From the NCBI RefSeq assembly GCF_905147045.1, contig NC_065901.1:8308001-8372000 (forward strand): a stretch of 64,000 bases of DNA, given 5' to 3'. Position 1 is the stretch's first letter. The number at the start of each line of letters is the position of its first letter. A program made the translations under genes and the position numbers. A model generated the notes under the pieces. The model was not told the origin of the DNA. It made no database searches and saw nothing but the letters and a program-made list of their open reading frames with translations. This DNA is from Nymphalis io. Taxonomy: Eukaryota > Arthropoda > Insecta > Lepidoptera > Nymphalidae. This document shows, in pieces, positions 12,764 to 25,320 of this stretch.

Positions 12764-12861
12764 TTGTGATATTGAGCTTGAAGAAAGTTGAACTCCTCTT
12801 TGATTCGATCACATGATTCACCCACAGTGAATTTGATAGGTTGCCCGGGTTGCGGTGGACC
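12764..12861 (-). CDS. gro: groucho coding exon 2 (Q domain)
   Basis: 98 nt, 32 codons plus two bases (AA). The acceptor is TTTTTCTAACAG, ending at 12862, and the donor is GTGAGT at 12763-12758. It encodes GPPQPGQPIKFT and then the start of the Q-domain helix (E-S-C-D-R-I-K-E-E-F-N-F-L-Q-A-Q-Y-H), among the most conserved stretches of the family. The boundary near Y-H matches the exon layout recalled for vertebrate TLE genes. Confidence 0.94.
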
Positions 12862-15800
12862 CTGTTAGAAAAACGCATTCATTTTATTTCACAATAAAAC
12901 ATTTTGTTACACACTAGAATCTCTTATATTAATTTAATTATTTTTTATTTTTTTTTAAGTCCAAACTTACACTTAAAATTTGTAATTAATTCAATTTCGA
13001 TTAAAAACTTCTCTAATTATAATTAAAATAAATTCTATTTAATTTTTTTTTAAATAAAAACGCAAAAAATTATATTAGTCAATAATCAAGTTTTTACTTA
13101 AGTTTATTAGTCAGGTTAGGTAGATTATATTTAATATATTATTGTTTCAATAAAACATTTATACAACCAAAGCTATTTTTAATTAAAGTCTGAATAATCA
13201 TTACACAAACATTTAAAGGCATTTGAGTGGATGAGATTGGCAAACATACGATGAAGAGAATAATAACGTAACTCATCAAACTGAACATCGAACAAAAACG
13301 TTCCTATCACGAAACAAAAATTACACGCATCCCAAATTACCATAATACAAATTATCCTTTAATGACCATAATTCGGTGTGAGGCTCGATTAATGAAAAAA
13401 AACAACAACGCCGACTGCTCGCCTCTTAACACAAAAATAAAATACGAACACGCAAGCACCTAATAATAAAGTAAAGAAATAAATAAAAAAACCAACTCCA
13501 TAATAAGAAGCAGGAAAATAAAAATAAAGCGAGGGACACAACAACACACGGTCGCCGGGAGGCCGGGCGGCAAAAAATAAATAACCGTCGCTCGCCGGCG
13601 CGCGAGGAACAAACGGACTTTAAAAATAATAAAAGGAGCGTAAATAAAAGCGTAAAAGGAACTGGCGCGGCGTGTAGACGTTGTAAATGGAGCTGCGGAC
13701 AATCGGGCTCGGGAAAAATGTGGCCGGGAATTTAGTGAATGTAACCGAGGAGATAGTACTGCGGTCGCACCGACCTCGGCCCGCGACTCCTCGGCTGCGA
13801 TGGGTGATCACACTTAATAACGTAATACCTAACCACAACCGCAAGTGAGTCCACTGAGTGCAGTTTATTGTGTCTCGGAATTCACAAACATAAATTACAA
13901 GCTTTACAACATTGCTCAAGTTCATAAAATGTTGTCTAACTAGGATGTGCTTACTCTCAGTTAAATGCAAAAAAAATACTGTTAATTTATATTATCTATT
14001 GATAATAAATTTAATTTAAGAGTTAAAATATAAATACAATAAAAGTAAAATGTCCGTCTCGACTCTCGGTAGCCGTTTCAGAGGCACGCCGTTCGTCCAA
14101 GCGGTATGCATGATACATGGCCTGTGCCCTTCGTTTTGTACTTTTATACATGCTGCCAATACTTTAATTAACTTTATATCGCATTTTTTCCTTTTTATAA
14201 AATATTCATTGTTTATTGAATAAATACTATAATATTAATACGAGTTTCGAAATTTAAATTGAGCTCAATCTTTTTTTTACTCTGTGTCGTTCAACCACTT
14301 CAGTATTAAGTGACATGTTAAAACAATGCTGTTTGAACGTTTTCTTCATTGGCGATAAAATTATATATGGATTAAATATATTAATGCAACGTTTAATATT
14401 TACTGGTTGACCACAATTATATCCCTTAATAAGTCAATTTATGATATACAATACCAAATTAATTGACGATTTAAAGTAATTACCATTTGATTAATTATTT
14501 TTATAATTATTTACAATAAAATGCTCTCATATCACACTATTTTATATTTATAATAAATATATTATATGCTAATATGTATTTATAATAAATATATATTAGC
14601 AAGACAGCAGATATTCTTGACATTAATCAAAGCAGCAAGAAATTATACATCCGTCGAATCACTTACAATATTTAATAGTCCCTAAATTCGATCGCCCCAT
14701 CTTTAAATCGATCACAAAAAAATATGACAATAATAGACTGAGTAAACGTTCCCCTCAAGAAAAAAGATTCTCATAAATTATCGCCGAAAAGGTCAAATTA
14801 AAATACAATGAAGATTTTTTGAGTGGCAGTATTGTGCGGAGGGCCGGCCGCCCGGATGAAAGGCCCGCATCCAGCGACGCTCACAAAAACAAAACTAAAC
14901 AGAATGCGTTTAAACGGATATAAAAAGAAATACGTGTTCTTATTTCAAATTATTGAATACGTCTGTCTGCCCACGTCTACCTGTTCACTCGGTGAGAGGG
15001 CTTCTTTTGTTGGAATTTAAAATTCGAATGAACTGAATGAATTCAAGCGAAATTTTATCCGTAAAAATTTGTTGAGACGCATTTTACTTTTTATCCTTAA
15101 TCGTTTAGAATATAATAAATAGATGTTAAATGATGTGGTTTTTTTATATTGTTGCCATTACTTTAAATATTTTAAATCGTTAATAAATAAAAATATGATG
15201 GTGTCCGAAGTCAATATTGTTTCGAACCCACCTGTATTCTTAAATCGTAACGCGGCTTATTTTTTGAAAAAAGATAAAAAAAGATGTCTAATTATAATAT
15301 ATATTTAAAGGTAAATGTTGAATTTGCATAATTTTCCATAATTGAAAGAGTCACGCGACATACAGTGCTGCACGCAGATTCGTTGTTTCTGTCACGAACT
15401 TATTATCATCTCCGGGTTCTCAGAAACGGGAAAATAGATCGATGTCAAGTGTTTATTAGTGATATTAGATGGCAACTCCGAAAAGCATACATAGGTTCAG
15501 CAGCACTGTAAACAACTAAGCACTATTCACACTTACAGAGCAAACAAGCGTAGACAAATATTTAAACTCAGAGATTGGTTTTGAAACGTTACGGTCGAAT
15601 ATCATAATGCAAGCTATTTTGAACCTTGTAAAGAAAGCGTTAGGGTATATATATATAGTTGGATTTATGAATGCAAGTATAATATGGTAGCGCAGGGATC
15701 AGAAATCTGATTTTACTTTCTGAGAAACAGCGCTTGCACTTACCGACGAGTTCGGTTAGAAAGGTGATACCTGCCTCATTGTAAATCGCGTTAAACGCCG

Positions 15801-18053
15801 TGAAACGTTACTCTTTATAGAATATCCAACAATTAAAAATATCAGCGTATATTTTAATACAAACTGGAATAAATCAATTTTATAATTTAAAATGTAAGAA
15901 GATAATTGAGCATAAATCCTTTTAAAATAAAATAACTTGAGTTAAAATAGGCTGCATTAAGATTATTTTGTGATCACTCAATATTCCAATACATGGAAAG
16001 TGAATCTACAAACTCACGTTAAGATTGTATAAATTGATGGTGCGTTGATTACAACGGACACTGTTAGCATACTCCAAATGCGGTGTTTGTGCGAACTGAT
16101 AACGACGTTATCAACACGAATGTGGGGAATTATTTCAGAGCATTGACTCAAGAGTGCCCTATCGTCAGCCCTGATACGTAATCCTAACAAGATATGTTTC
16201 TGTTGATAAACGTGAAAGCATATCACGGGAAGTATTACTAAGGTTATATTGAGGAAACGAAAGTTTACTGTCTTTATAGATGTCATGTAAAAAAATATTG
16301 TAGTCGCAAATCTTTGAGCATATTATGAATAGTAAACTTTTAATAACTTAAAAAATAAACCAACCATAGTTCTATTTTTAAACACAATCAAATTAAATAA
16401 CAACAGCGTACGGATGACTTGCTTTTATAGAGCGATTCACCAAAAAAAATGTTAATAAAGCGGTTATTTGTGAAGACGTGAAAATGCGAGACGCCATCAT
16501 TTGTTCGTAGCGGTAATTCCGTAAGTCAAATATTGACCCAACGAGAGAGTACCTAGGACGCGACACGGATTTCAAGCAAACATACAAATAGGCATTTACA
16601 TTACCACCCGCTCCCTCTAACCCCTCTACCTCAAGAGTCATAAATGTACAGTCGTAAAAGAGTAAAAACCTACTGTCACACGTGATACAGTTCACGCATT
16701 CAGTTCTAAGGACCTGTAGGTATCCAATAGTCAAACTATTTTAGTATTAACTTAACGTATATTTTTAGTTATTTAAAATTTAAACTATACAACAATAATC
16801 ATACTTTTAAAGAAAAAGAGTTTTTTTACAATATTTGAATATATACCATTATTTATATCATCCAAGTATAATTATATTATTTAATTAGTCGTTTACATTA
16901 AAAAAATGTTAAATAAAATAATTTATACATAGAATAAAAAAATACCGTAATTTAAAATAAAATATACAGCTCACATTAAATAGGAATCCTAGAGAATATT
17001 TAATTCAAATTATATTTGAAAAGTTAAATAATCATATGTAATACGTAATTGTTTACGATTGAACGTTGTTTAATCATTTGTAAAATTTAACAATGATTTT
17101 AAATCAATAGAGTAATAAGCGATAATACACTAAATCGTTCAACCACAAATAAGATTATATTTTAGTAACCGGTTTTATACGTTCAATAGAGTTTAATCAA
17201 ATTTTAAAAGCAAACATCTTTTGTAAATTAAATTTTTACATGTATTTCATGTACATGGTTTAATTCAATAATTGGTTTATTTTATCATTTTTTAAATACA
17301 AAGCATAACTCTACAAGAACGTAGTGGATGTTTAAACTTTTATAAAATATAAGTTTACCAATATGAATTAAATTTAATTGCGTATAGCTCCGTCGGCAGC
17401 AGCGACAGATGTGTTGGACCCGGTGGGTTGTGTGAAATTTTATTCTTTATGAGCTTATAAACTTTAATTCAACAAATACTTTTCAAAATGTGTAAATATA
17501 AAATATTTGCATTGTTTTCTATTTTAAGTCAAGCAGAAATTCCAAGCAAAATAAACGTTGGAACAATATATTTGTGTGTATTTTTTCTAAAAAGAAGCTA
17601 GTCAGATGTTAAGTTTACAGACAATTACACGGGTAATTGAGTGTGTCCGACAACGTTCCGACAGCGAACCGACCTCAGCGGGGGGCGCATTTGTTTGTAC
17701 CCTGGCTTTCTTTATTATTACTATATTCGAACGGCCATATCAGAAACGTAAACTTTTCATTGTGTTTCGTTTCTATAAGAGAAGTAGAGAGTATTGTTAA
17801 AGTAAAATAACGCTAAATGAATTTCCCATGCAAATAATAGAAACCGTTAAACATGAACGCTACATTTAAGCATGATAGACTTTCCTCAAGCTTTCACACC
17901 GTAAGCGATTTATCATAACAATACAACTTGATAATGGAAGGCAAGTTGATTATCTCCACAATGATTTATGTAAGTGCGGCTCACCGGATGCCTAGCGGCC
18001 GCCACGGCAGCGGCGGCTGCGGCGGCGTTCATTGCGCCCGCGCTAGGATACAT
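12764..18053 (-). CDS. gro: groucho (TLE-family transcriptional co-repressor), first two coding exons
   Basis: Groucho/TLE proteins are nuclear co-repressors recruited by Hairy/E(spl), Engrailed, Runt, TCF and others through a C-terminal WD40 propeller, and they tetramerise through an N-terminal Q domain. The window has the protein start and the first part of the Q domain, on the minus strand: exon 1 (18053 to 17985) and exon 2 (12861 to 12764), joined by a 5123-bp GT-AG intron in phase 0. The joined reading is MYPS, an alanine-rich stretch, RHP, then GPPQPGQPIKFTVGESCDRI and KEEFNFLQAQYH. This matches TLE/Groucho proteins almost residue for residue (recalled, not searched). The next exon must start with one base completing an AA- codon; N, continuing I-K-L-E-C, is expected. 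It was not found, so the gene is partial at the left edge. Both exons are too short to stand out as open frames. Confidence rests on motif identity, correct splice sites and matching phase. Confidence 0.93.
12862..17984 (-). other. gro: groucho intron 1
   Basis: A 5123-bp GT-AG intron. It is mostly AT-rich with no recognised exon, SINE or LINE. A GC-rich patch at 13540-13830 and another near 14830-14890 are possible regulatory DNA. A short AT repeat is at 15645-15657. At 15361-15371 and 15500-15510 there is an 11-bp perfect inverted pair (TACAGTGCTGC) without convincing target duplications. Confidence 0.85.
17985..18053 (-). CDS. gro: groucho coding exon 1
   Basis: 69 nt, 23 codons. It starts MYPS, as Groucho proteins do, and ends RHP at donor GTGAGC (17984-17979). 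Between them lies G-A-M-N followed by A7, V and A3, an alanine-rich insert absent from Drosophila and vertebrate proteins as I recall them. The ATG (18053-18051) is preceded by GACGTGGGG. An in-frame alternative ATG is at codon 8, but the MYPS start fits the family. Confidence 0.93.
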
Positions 18054-18330
18054 CCCCACGTCAAACACACGCGGTCATCGTCTGAAGCACACAAAAAAAC
18101 AGGACACAACACTCACTTCACTTAGGCCACAAGATCAACACAAATACGCGCGCAAATCCGTGCAATAAGTAACACGCGACTCGTAACCGTAGAAACACGA
18201 CACACAACCGTCATACACAAGAGTCGCAAGTGAACTAAAGCGAACGGCAGCGGGGGGACGGCTACAACTCCCCCCTGGTTCCCCACCTCCTCAACCACCC
18301 TTCGCATGCCGCTGCCATACATATTTTCTC
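18054..18330 (-). other. gro: groucho 5' leader region, probable 5' UTR
   Basis: GC-rich DNA directly upstream of the groucho ATG. Read on the minus strand it contains a pyrimidine-rich tract ending in TTCAG at 18082, a possible splice acceptor. After it comes a five-codon upstream ORF (ATG ACC GCG TGT GTT TGA) ending a few bases before the main ATG. The transcription start cannot be placed from sequence; either the leader continues to about 18.3 kb or it is spliced from a distant exon. Confidence 0.5.
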
Positions 18331-21300
18331 CACTCGAATTTTTCGTCGACTATCTTTATGTTTGAGGAATACTTAGGCGAATCGGAGATATGTGCTCTAA
18401 TAGATACGTATTATTTGGAAATTCTCTAGTGGCTTTGAGGGAATAGGTATGGCAATGTAAAACTAAAACTGTTTCGCAAGTTACATTAGATGTTCGATTT
18501 GTATAAACCTTGTTATTAAAAGGGACTTTTAATGCAAAAGCAGACAACTTCTTTTGTTTCAAGTCACGCAGTAAACTTGCAACAGAATAGATGAGTCGGC
18601 ACTCGGCGACGCCTAGAATAGGACAAAGTTTGACAGATATCTACTTTAGCGAAAGTTTAGAGTAGATACCCGAGAAACAAGGACAGATGTACACCCACTT
18701 AGCTTTATTGTTTTCAGCAAAGTTAAATAATAGGGCAATTTATGTCAGGTCTGGCAAGAAAAGAAAGCCAAGATACGTGGAGTTACTGGGACACTTTGAG
18801 ATTACGGACACACCTTAAGTGTGTCACTGGGCTTAAGGGTGTGCAGAGGCGTGTAAGAAATATTATAAGCTTGTTTTCTGTTACATGGAACTCGCTCGGT
18901 TATCCAATTGCTGTGGATATTGTAAAGGGTTTACTATGATTGTATTATTAAATAACGTAAGCTCATTATTTTTAATACTAATCCGTATTCTTGGAAAAAA
19001 AACTATTGCGCATATTTACGCTACAATTATGCATAATAAGTAGGTACGTATATTAATGAAATAAATAAAGTGATCTATAATAATAACAAATTGGTACCTA
19101 AACGCATGTGATAGTCTTCGTGTATATGTAAAACAATTAATTGCATAAAACGAGAATTTCTCTTGTCATCTTGTAAGCGTATAACGTTTATAAACACATT
19201 TTGTTTCACAATAATGCTAATAAAAATAATTAGTCATTATTATCAAGTGAAGATAATCTACTGTTTCTGAACGAATAACCAAAGTAACAATGTTACAATA
19301 GACTCGAACGTATTTGCTAACAAACCGCAATGAATAATATCCAATGTGTAGGCATGTTTAATGAAATAATCAACTCAGAGACACTTGAACATAAATCTAT
19401 AGTTATAACATTACTAACTCGACAGTAACCGCAACTTCTGTGATTTTAAGTTTTAACTGCATGTAAAAGTTTCTCGTTTTATTTTAACTTAAAATATTCT
19501 ATAAATATATACATCGATTTCAAAATATATTAATATAAATTAATATCCTTCGAAATAATAAGAATACTTTAAGGAAACTACGAAGTAAATTACATAAATA
19601 CATAAGATAGCTATTAAAATTTGCATTAATAAACGTGAGATTACGCTGAGCGCGAATTAAAGTGACATTCCAATTGTTTCTTTTCAGAAACGTTTGCATA
19701 ATTCGTTACAGCAAATACACATTTCACTATTTAATAGTTTCTTAATGTGAATAATTTACGAGAATTATAAAAGTATTCGTACGTCTCGTAATTTACGTAG
19801 CGCTTACAAAGTGGGACGTAACGAGCCTTGACAAAAACCTTAACTCCTTAATTCGTCTCGATTTTTTTTTTCTCGTTTTCTTAATTCTTCCTTTTTGTTC
19901 AGCGAAGATATGTCGCGCCCACAGAAGTGTGGGACACGACTCCTTGACAATGGACGCAGTGTATTTTATAGCTTTTATCGTCTGTTTGTACGCTTCTATT
20001 TTTACGTTTTCTTTTCGTTTTTATTTCGTCCCACTAAGCTTCTCGATTACATCGCGATATAAAAAAATAATCTTTCGCTCGGGTTTAAAGCGTAACTTCA
20101 CAATGTGGTCTCCTAAAATAAAGTTTATAGTGTTTTCCCGTGGAATAGGTCCCTCGACGAGCGCGATGGCGGTGCGCCGTCGTCACGATAACAAATAAAC
20201 AGCAATCAAGCGATATCGCGGAGACGTCACCAAGTCGCACCCTAAGCACTATTTTATCGCCACTGTCCAACAGGCAATTCCTTTTCTAATTTATATGTGT
20301 ATAAGTATAATAAGTACCTACCTGTCTAGTGTCGGACTAAAATGACATATTGGGATTAGTCTATAGATTTTTATTTACAATAGAAAAAAAATTTGAAGCT
20401 TATGCCGCTCCATTGCAGGTTAGTGGATACGTACATATATTTTATAAATATCTACCAAATATGCAAGTTTCATGATGTTTTCTTTCACCGCTAAAAATAC
20501 TGCTGTAATATACCTCGCTACATATTTTATCCGCTGGATTTTCTTATCTTATACCTGTTTCTCAATATGGAATTAAAATTAAACAATGAAGTAAATAAGT
20601 AATAGTAGCATCTCTTAGTAGTTAGCCTGGTAACCTGGTATAGGTTACTAATAACTTAATTATTTTAATAGCGAAGTATAAAGTTAACTTACGATAACTT
20701 AAAGAGTCAAAGGTGAATCAGAAAATAATAACATAATATTGTCAATATATTATAAACGCAGCATTCCTTATAGTAGCGATCAAAGATCAGTCGGTTCATT
20801 ACGACAATGTAAACAGGCGATTAATTGGCAAGTCAGCGGTCAGCGACAAACGTTGGCGAGCCGCGAGCCGCGATATCGCACCCGCCGCGTCGCCGACTCG
20901 CCGCACACGTAGGGTTGCTTGGACATTTTTAATAACTCGGAATTTTTTTTATTACTCAAGCTCAATGCTATTAAAACAGCAAATAACATAAATAACTCTG
21001 CTCTTAAAAATACCACGAAAAATAATATATAAGGCAGAGTATTATTAAAGAAGGTAATACAAAATCTTCAGCGTGTTACTTATCAGCAGGTGGTCGAATA
21101 AATTACCGATTTTATTGTTGATTTTATCTTCTGAGAAATGTTTATGTGTAAAAAAGTTGGTAATCATATTTAAATATTAAAAACGTAACGAAATATTTGT
21201 CAATTAATTTTATTAAACGAGAGAAACGAACGTCTCGCAGTTGTGAGATTTCATCGCGATATTTAGGTGGCGGGCTTACACCGGCGCACACTTGCAAACA

Positions 21301-24300
21301 AAACGAGCTGCATTATTAACCGGCGCGAACAATTAGTTGTATAACCCGGCCATTGTGCCAACGCCAGCCTTTGAAACCGTCCCGCGATTCCCAGAAGGCA
21401 CAGATTCCATTCCATTCTTCTTAAAGGTTTTTTTTTTGTTTGCGAATTAATGCTTAATGGCTGCTGAGATTATTTGACATAGAAAACTAACTTTTAAGAT
21501 AATTTCTTTGATCTCGATCGGGACGGTTATAAATGGTCATATGAGATCTAAACACGATTTCGAGCTAATTGGTTTGTTATAAGTGCATCACCATTGTAAT
21601 TACCCAGCAATAGGATATATTCTTGATAAATTACTCGGATTTTATCTCTCCAATTTCGTAATTACAATTGCTTGATTAGTGCGTTTGTAAATCAGAGGTA
21701 GATCGGAGCGAACGGTGTTTTTGATTAGCGTTCTATTTAAACGGCCGAGGCGATTAGTCGAACGTTTTACTAAGAATTATACAATCGAATACCGAATTTA
21801 TGGCGAATTTATCGTTAAAATAATTGACAATTATGTTGATATAACAGGTAAGTTCAAATATATATCTGAAAAACAAATAATAAAACACATCATTTGTTTT
21901 ATTACCTTAAAATGGTTACATCTAGATATACCTAAGTAAAATAAAAAAAAATGATTAACAAGTCACCTAATTAATAGGCAACATTCCTTAGAAACTTTTT
22001 ACACACGTCCGAATCATATTGAATATGTAAACAGTTCCGATATTTAGAATAACTTACGTAACAAACAGTATACCTATCTGAACAAACAATATATTTAAAT
22101 AACCTAAAACAATTAGTTGTATTTGTTGCATTACGTACCAGTTTTTATATGGAAAAAAAAAAACGTAAAATTCTATGCAAACTATACAGCGTGATTAAAC
22201 ATAATTAATTTATAAATCAACACATTCTCCGCTCAAATAATTGTGATGGGGCAGTGAGTGTAATAACGCACTTATAGCGTGATTGACACTCAGCCGCAGC
22301 TCGCCTGCTCGCCTGCTCGCCCGCATTAAACGTTGTGTGTGAACGTGTACCTATTACGTATACATCATGTACACTTGGCACGAAATTGTATAATTAGTAA
22401 AATAATTATTGCGCGCTAAAAGGTCTTGAGACAATAATCATTACACCTAATTCACGTGTTGCGAGATTGATACATCATCTTTAATTGTCGTTCACATGTT
22501 TGCATCGTGTTCATTCGATTAAAACCGATAGATACCAACACAGCATAAAGCCGAGATGGACCAGTGGTTAGAACACGTAAATCTTAACCGATGGTTGCGG
22601 GTTCAAAGACAGGCGAGCACCACTAAATTTTCATGTGCTTAATTTTCATGTCCAATCCGCTTGGAGAAGTAGCTTTAGAAAGAAAAGAAGGGCTTAGCCC
22701 AGTAGCAGTTAGCAGTAGGACATTAATAGACAGTTACTTTACTTGAACGGAACTATTACAAAATCAAATCATAAAATAAAAAGATGTTTTATGTTTTTTA
22801 AACTATAACGTCAAAGTCAGCTTATTTACAAATAAATAATGAAATAACAAATACACAAGTAGCAACTTAATCGTACCTAGGTAGATATACTAATTAGGTG
22901 TTCAATACAAAAATTATCAAAAAATATTCTTATCTAAGATAAATTTATGAACAATTTTATTTAACGATAATTGCTCTTGTCTCCAAATATATTAATTGCG
23001 AACGAGGTATTATCAAGGTGTCGAATTCGTAAAGCGTGTTGCTTATTTCTTGGCGTGGAACCTATTTATTAATTTAACATTATAATTAATATGTCCGACA
23101 TTTGTGATCTGCCGGGGGCGTACAGATTTAAAAATTACTAACTTCGACTAATGATATATGATAATATAATTACTCATAATTCATTTTATAGCGTGTTCTT
23201 AATTTTTTTTGACCACTGCGTAAAATATTTACTATATTTATATATATTAAACACTTGTTACTAGTATTGGAATTGAAAAAATATTATAAAGTCGACAACA
23301 AAGGTATTTTTGGAGAATAGCTTGTTGTAATAAAATTTCTTGGCATTTCGAATAGCACAGCAGCTAAATGAAGATACTGTAGTGGCGGGCTAGTGCTAGT
23401 GTTGCATAAATCATAGCGACTGACGACTGCCGAGTACACTGTTTAGTGTGGAGTGTACACTGTACACTGCGCAGTGAGTATAATAATGTTCGTGAAGGAA
23501 TGCCATTTTAATGACCGCGGCATTGTTCGGGCGGCGGCGTGCGTCATCGTAGTTTAAGAGCTGCCCAACTATTTCACTTGATTCTCTCCTCTCGGTTTGG
23601 CTTAACTAGGCGATTGTTCAATTTCGTTCACTCACTCGATCGCAGCCCGCTCAGTAAATTTGTGCAGAGATTGATTTATGATTTGCTTTATTGTGACACC
23701 CCCGTTGCCGACCAACCTGTTATTAATACACCGTTAAATGGCCATTCAAGTAATACAATTTGCAACAAATCGTGACACTAAATATAAAGTTTAAGTTTGT
23801 AGTTTGTACTATGTAGGTACACTAATATATACGTATTTTAAAATCTTTAATTGTCATTAGTAAATTTTATTATGAATAATATGTTCCAAATTTAAATGTT
23901 CCTCAATTTAAAACAAAAATAAGTACAATGTACGTTCACACATGTTGCAATTTCTATCGCAGCGCAATGTGACCGCTGCGAGGAGAGGTGAGCGCTGGAC
24001 ACTATGTAGCAGGTACCTAGCGGTAGGTATCATTAATTTTTTAGACAAGACGCTTGTGTGTTGAATAGCGATTGCGGCTACCGGACAAGCATACTTTATC
24101 GGATGGCGGTCGACACAATACGCCTACGTCGATAGCTATCTTGCGTTCCACCGGCATCGCTTGCTTTTATTTCCTTTAAGACAGGTTTTTACCGCAGTCT
24201 TTTTCTTTAACGAATATAAAGTGTTGCTTTAGATTATTAGAAATCTTACGGTTTTTATTACTGGTTTCTATATTTATTTCGAGATTCCTAACAAGTTATT

Positions 24301-24340
24301 TTAGACAGCAGTTATAGTAAAGAGTTTAATAACAGAGTTA
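18331..24340. other. Gene-less interval upstream of groucho
   Basis: No coding exon recognised. AT-rich background holds GC-richer islands at about 20810-20920 (many CGCG and GCCGCG words), 22240-22340 (with a near-perfect triplication of GCTCGCCT at 22300-22320) and 23370-23560. A hairpin-prone CACACCTTAAG/CTTAAGGGTGTG pair lies near 18810-18845. One degenerate SINE at 22549-22745 is listed separately. Open frames here look like chance. Confidence 0.5.
22549..22745 (+). mobile_element. tRNA-derived SINE, internally deleted copy
   Basis: The head reads GCCGAGATGGACCAGTGGTTAG, with an A-box-like TGGACCAGTGGTT (about 22557), and then GGGTTCAAAG as a B-box-like element (about 22599). It continues with TTTTCATGTGCTTAATTT and ends with GGGCTTAGCCCAGTAGCAG...GGACATTAATAGACAGTTAC. 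These blocks match, in the same order, the minus-strand SINE at 61391-61680, but the middle part (TTTCCTCACGATG to CCAACCCGCATTGG) is missing. It resembles the widespread butterfly SINE often called Metulj (name from memory). Confidence 0.8.
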
Positions 24341-24642
24341 TCTACATAATAGTGTGGTAAACGTGAGCCGCCAAACGAACGGTGCTTGTTGTCGGAGGAG
24401 CAGGAAGTGTGTGAGTGGCTGAGCGCGAGTCGTGAGCCGCGACCCGCGACCTGCGACGTGCCATTAGCGCCGCGCATTCAATAATAATGAACGAGCCGCA
24501 CCAAAATATCCCCTGTTTACACCCACTCGTTCGCTCGATCCGCCGCCGCACCGACCGACCGCATTTTATTTTTTCGCTGTCGCACATTTCGCCGTCATAG
24601 CTATTTCCACTCGAGGCATTATACTCACGTACGTGTGTGTGT

Positions 24643-24658
24643 CAGTCCACGTGGACTG
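24643..24658. promoter_or_regulatory. 16-bp E-box palindrome CAGTCCACGTGGACTG, copy 1
   Basis: Perfect palindrome centred on CACGTG, the core recognised by bHLH factors such as Myc/Max, USF or CLOCK families. It is followed by TTCCG, exactly as in copy 3 at 34924-34939, giving a 21-bp identical block. Confidence 0.6.
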
Positions 24659-24820
24659 TTCCGTCGTCGTCGAGCGGAATCCGTCGAATACGCTCATCTG
24701 ATTGGTCGAAAAGGCCGGATCGCTTATTAAGGGCGGAGTTACACGCGATTCGACAACTCTATTGGTGCGAGTGCTACGTGGAGTCGTTTTGATTGGAGGA
24801 GGTGATTTTTATAAGCGCGG

Positions 24821-24835
24821 CAGTCCACGTGGACT
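24821..24835. promoter_or_regulatory. E-box palindrome, copy 2 (CAGTCCACGTGGACT)
   Basis: Same palindrome minus the last base: AGTCCACGTGGACT is symmetric at 24822-24835. It starts 178 bp from copy 1, on the other side of the three CCAAT-type elements. Confidence 0.55.
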
Positions 24836-25320
24836 CGTTTATCTATTCAGACGCCGGCGGCGCGGTCGCGGGGGGAGGCCGGGGGGTATACGGGCAATCA
24901 GTAAAGGCGGGAGGAATACGGCCATATTTATAAGAGCTGCGGGGATGCAATCACGAAGCGGCGCGGGGGTCGGCGGGCGTCCGGGGGGGAGGCGGCGGCC
25001 ATTTTGAGGGCAGCTCTTTTTATTCGTTTTTCGCGCGGGGTGCGTCGGCGACGGGAGCGCGGCGTGCGCTAATTGCGGGGGTAATGAGGGCGCTCCACTC
25101 GGCTCGCTCACTCTATTAAACTCGCTCGCTATCGACTGCCTTATTGATTTGTCCTTAATCGAACCGCGGTGAAGCGATGAGACACGGTTCGGCATAATGT
25201 AAACAAAGCGCCTCGACCGCCTCGGCCGCGGCACCGCTACATCCGCGCAAATTGAATTGCAATGATTGGGAGCAGCGGCCACCGCAATCACTATCGACAC
25301 CGGCGCAACACTAGCCTACA

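Larger units (their letters stand above)
24350..25320. promoter_or_regulatory. CpG-rich promoter-like island with CCAAT boxes and E-box palindromes
   Basis: About 1 kb of dense GC/CpG in an AT-rich landscape. It has three ATTGG (inverted CCAAT) elements at 24701, 24761 and 24792, the first two exactly 60 bp apart. Two CAGTCCACGTGGACT palindromes flank them (24643 and 24821), and GGCCATTTTG (YY1/Pho-like) lies near 24997. On the minus strand a donor-like CGTAC|GTGAGTAT falls at 24629/24628, so a non-coding first exon could end there. The open frames of up to 153 codons across it are proline/arginine-rich by base composition and match no family I know. It may be a distal promoter or enhancer of groucho, or the promoter of an unrecognised RNA. 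Confidence 0.5.

Noticed and set aside
15361..15510. 150-bp MITE with 11-bp terminal inverted repeats (TACAGTGCTGC)
   Set aside because: Flanks show no matching target duplications of the TA, 8-bp or other usual type; may be chance.
18808..18845. microRNA-like hairpin
   Set aside because: Stem is short with a bulge and no known mature microRNA sequence was recognised.
24839..25300. 153-codon minus-strand frame
   Set aside because: Arginine/proline-rich product of a CpG island, overlapped by a frame on the other strand; no recognisable domain or splice support.
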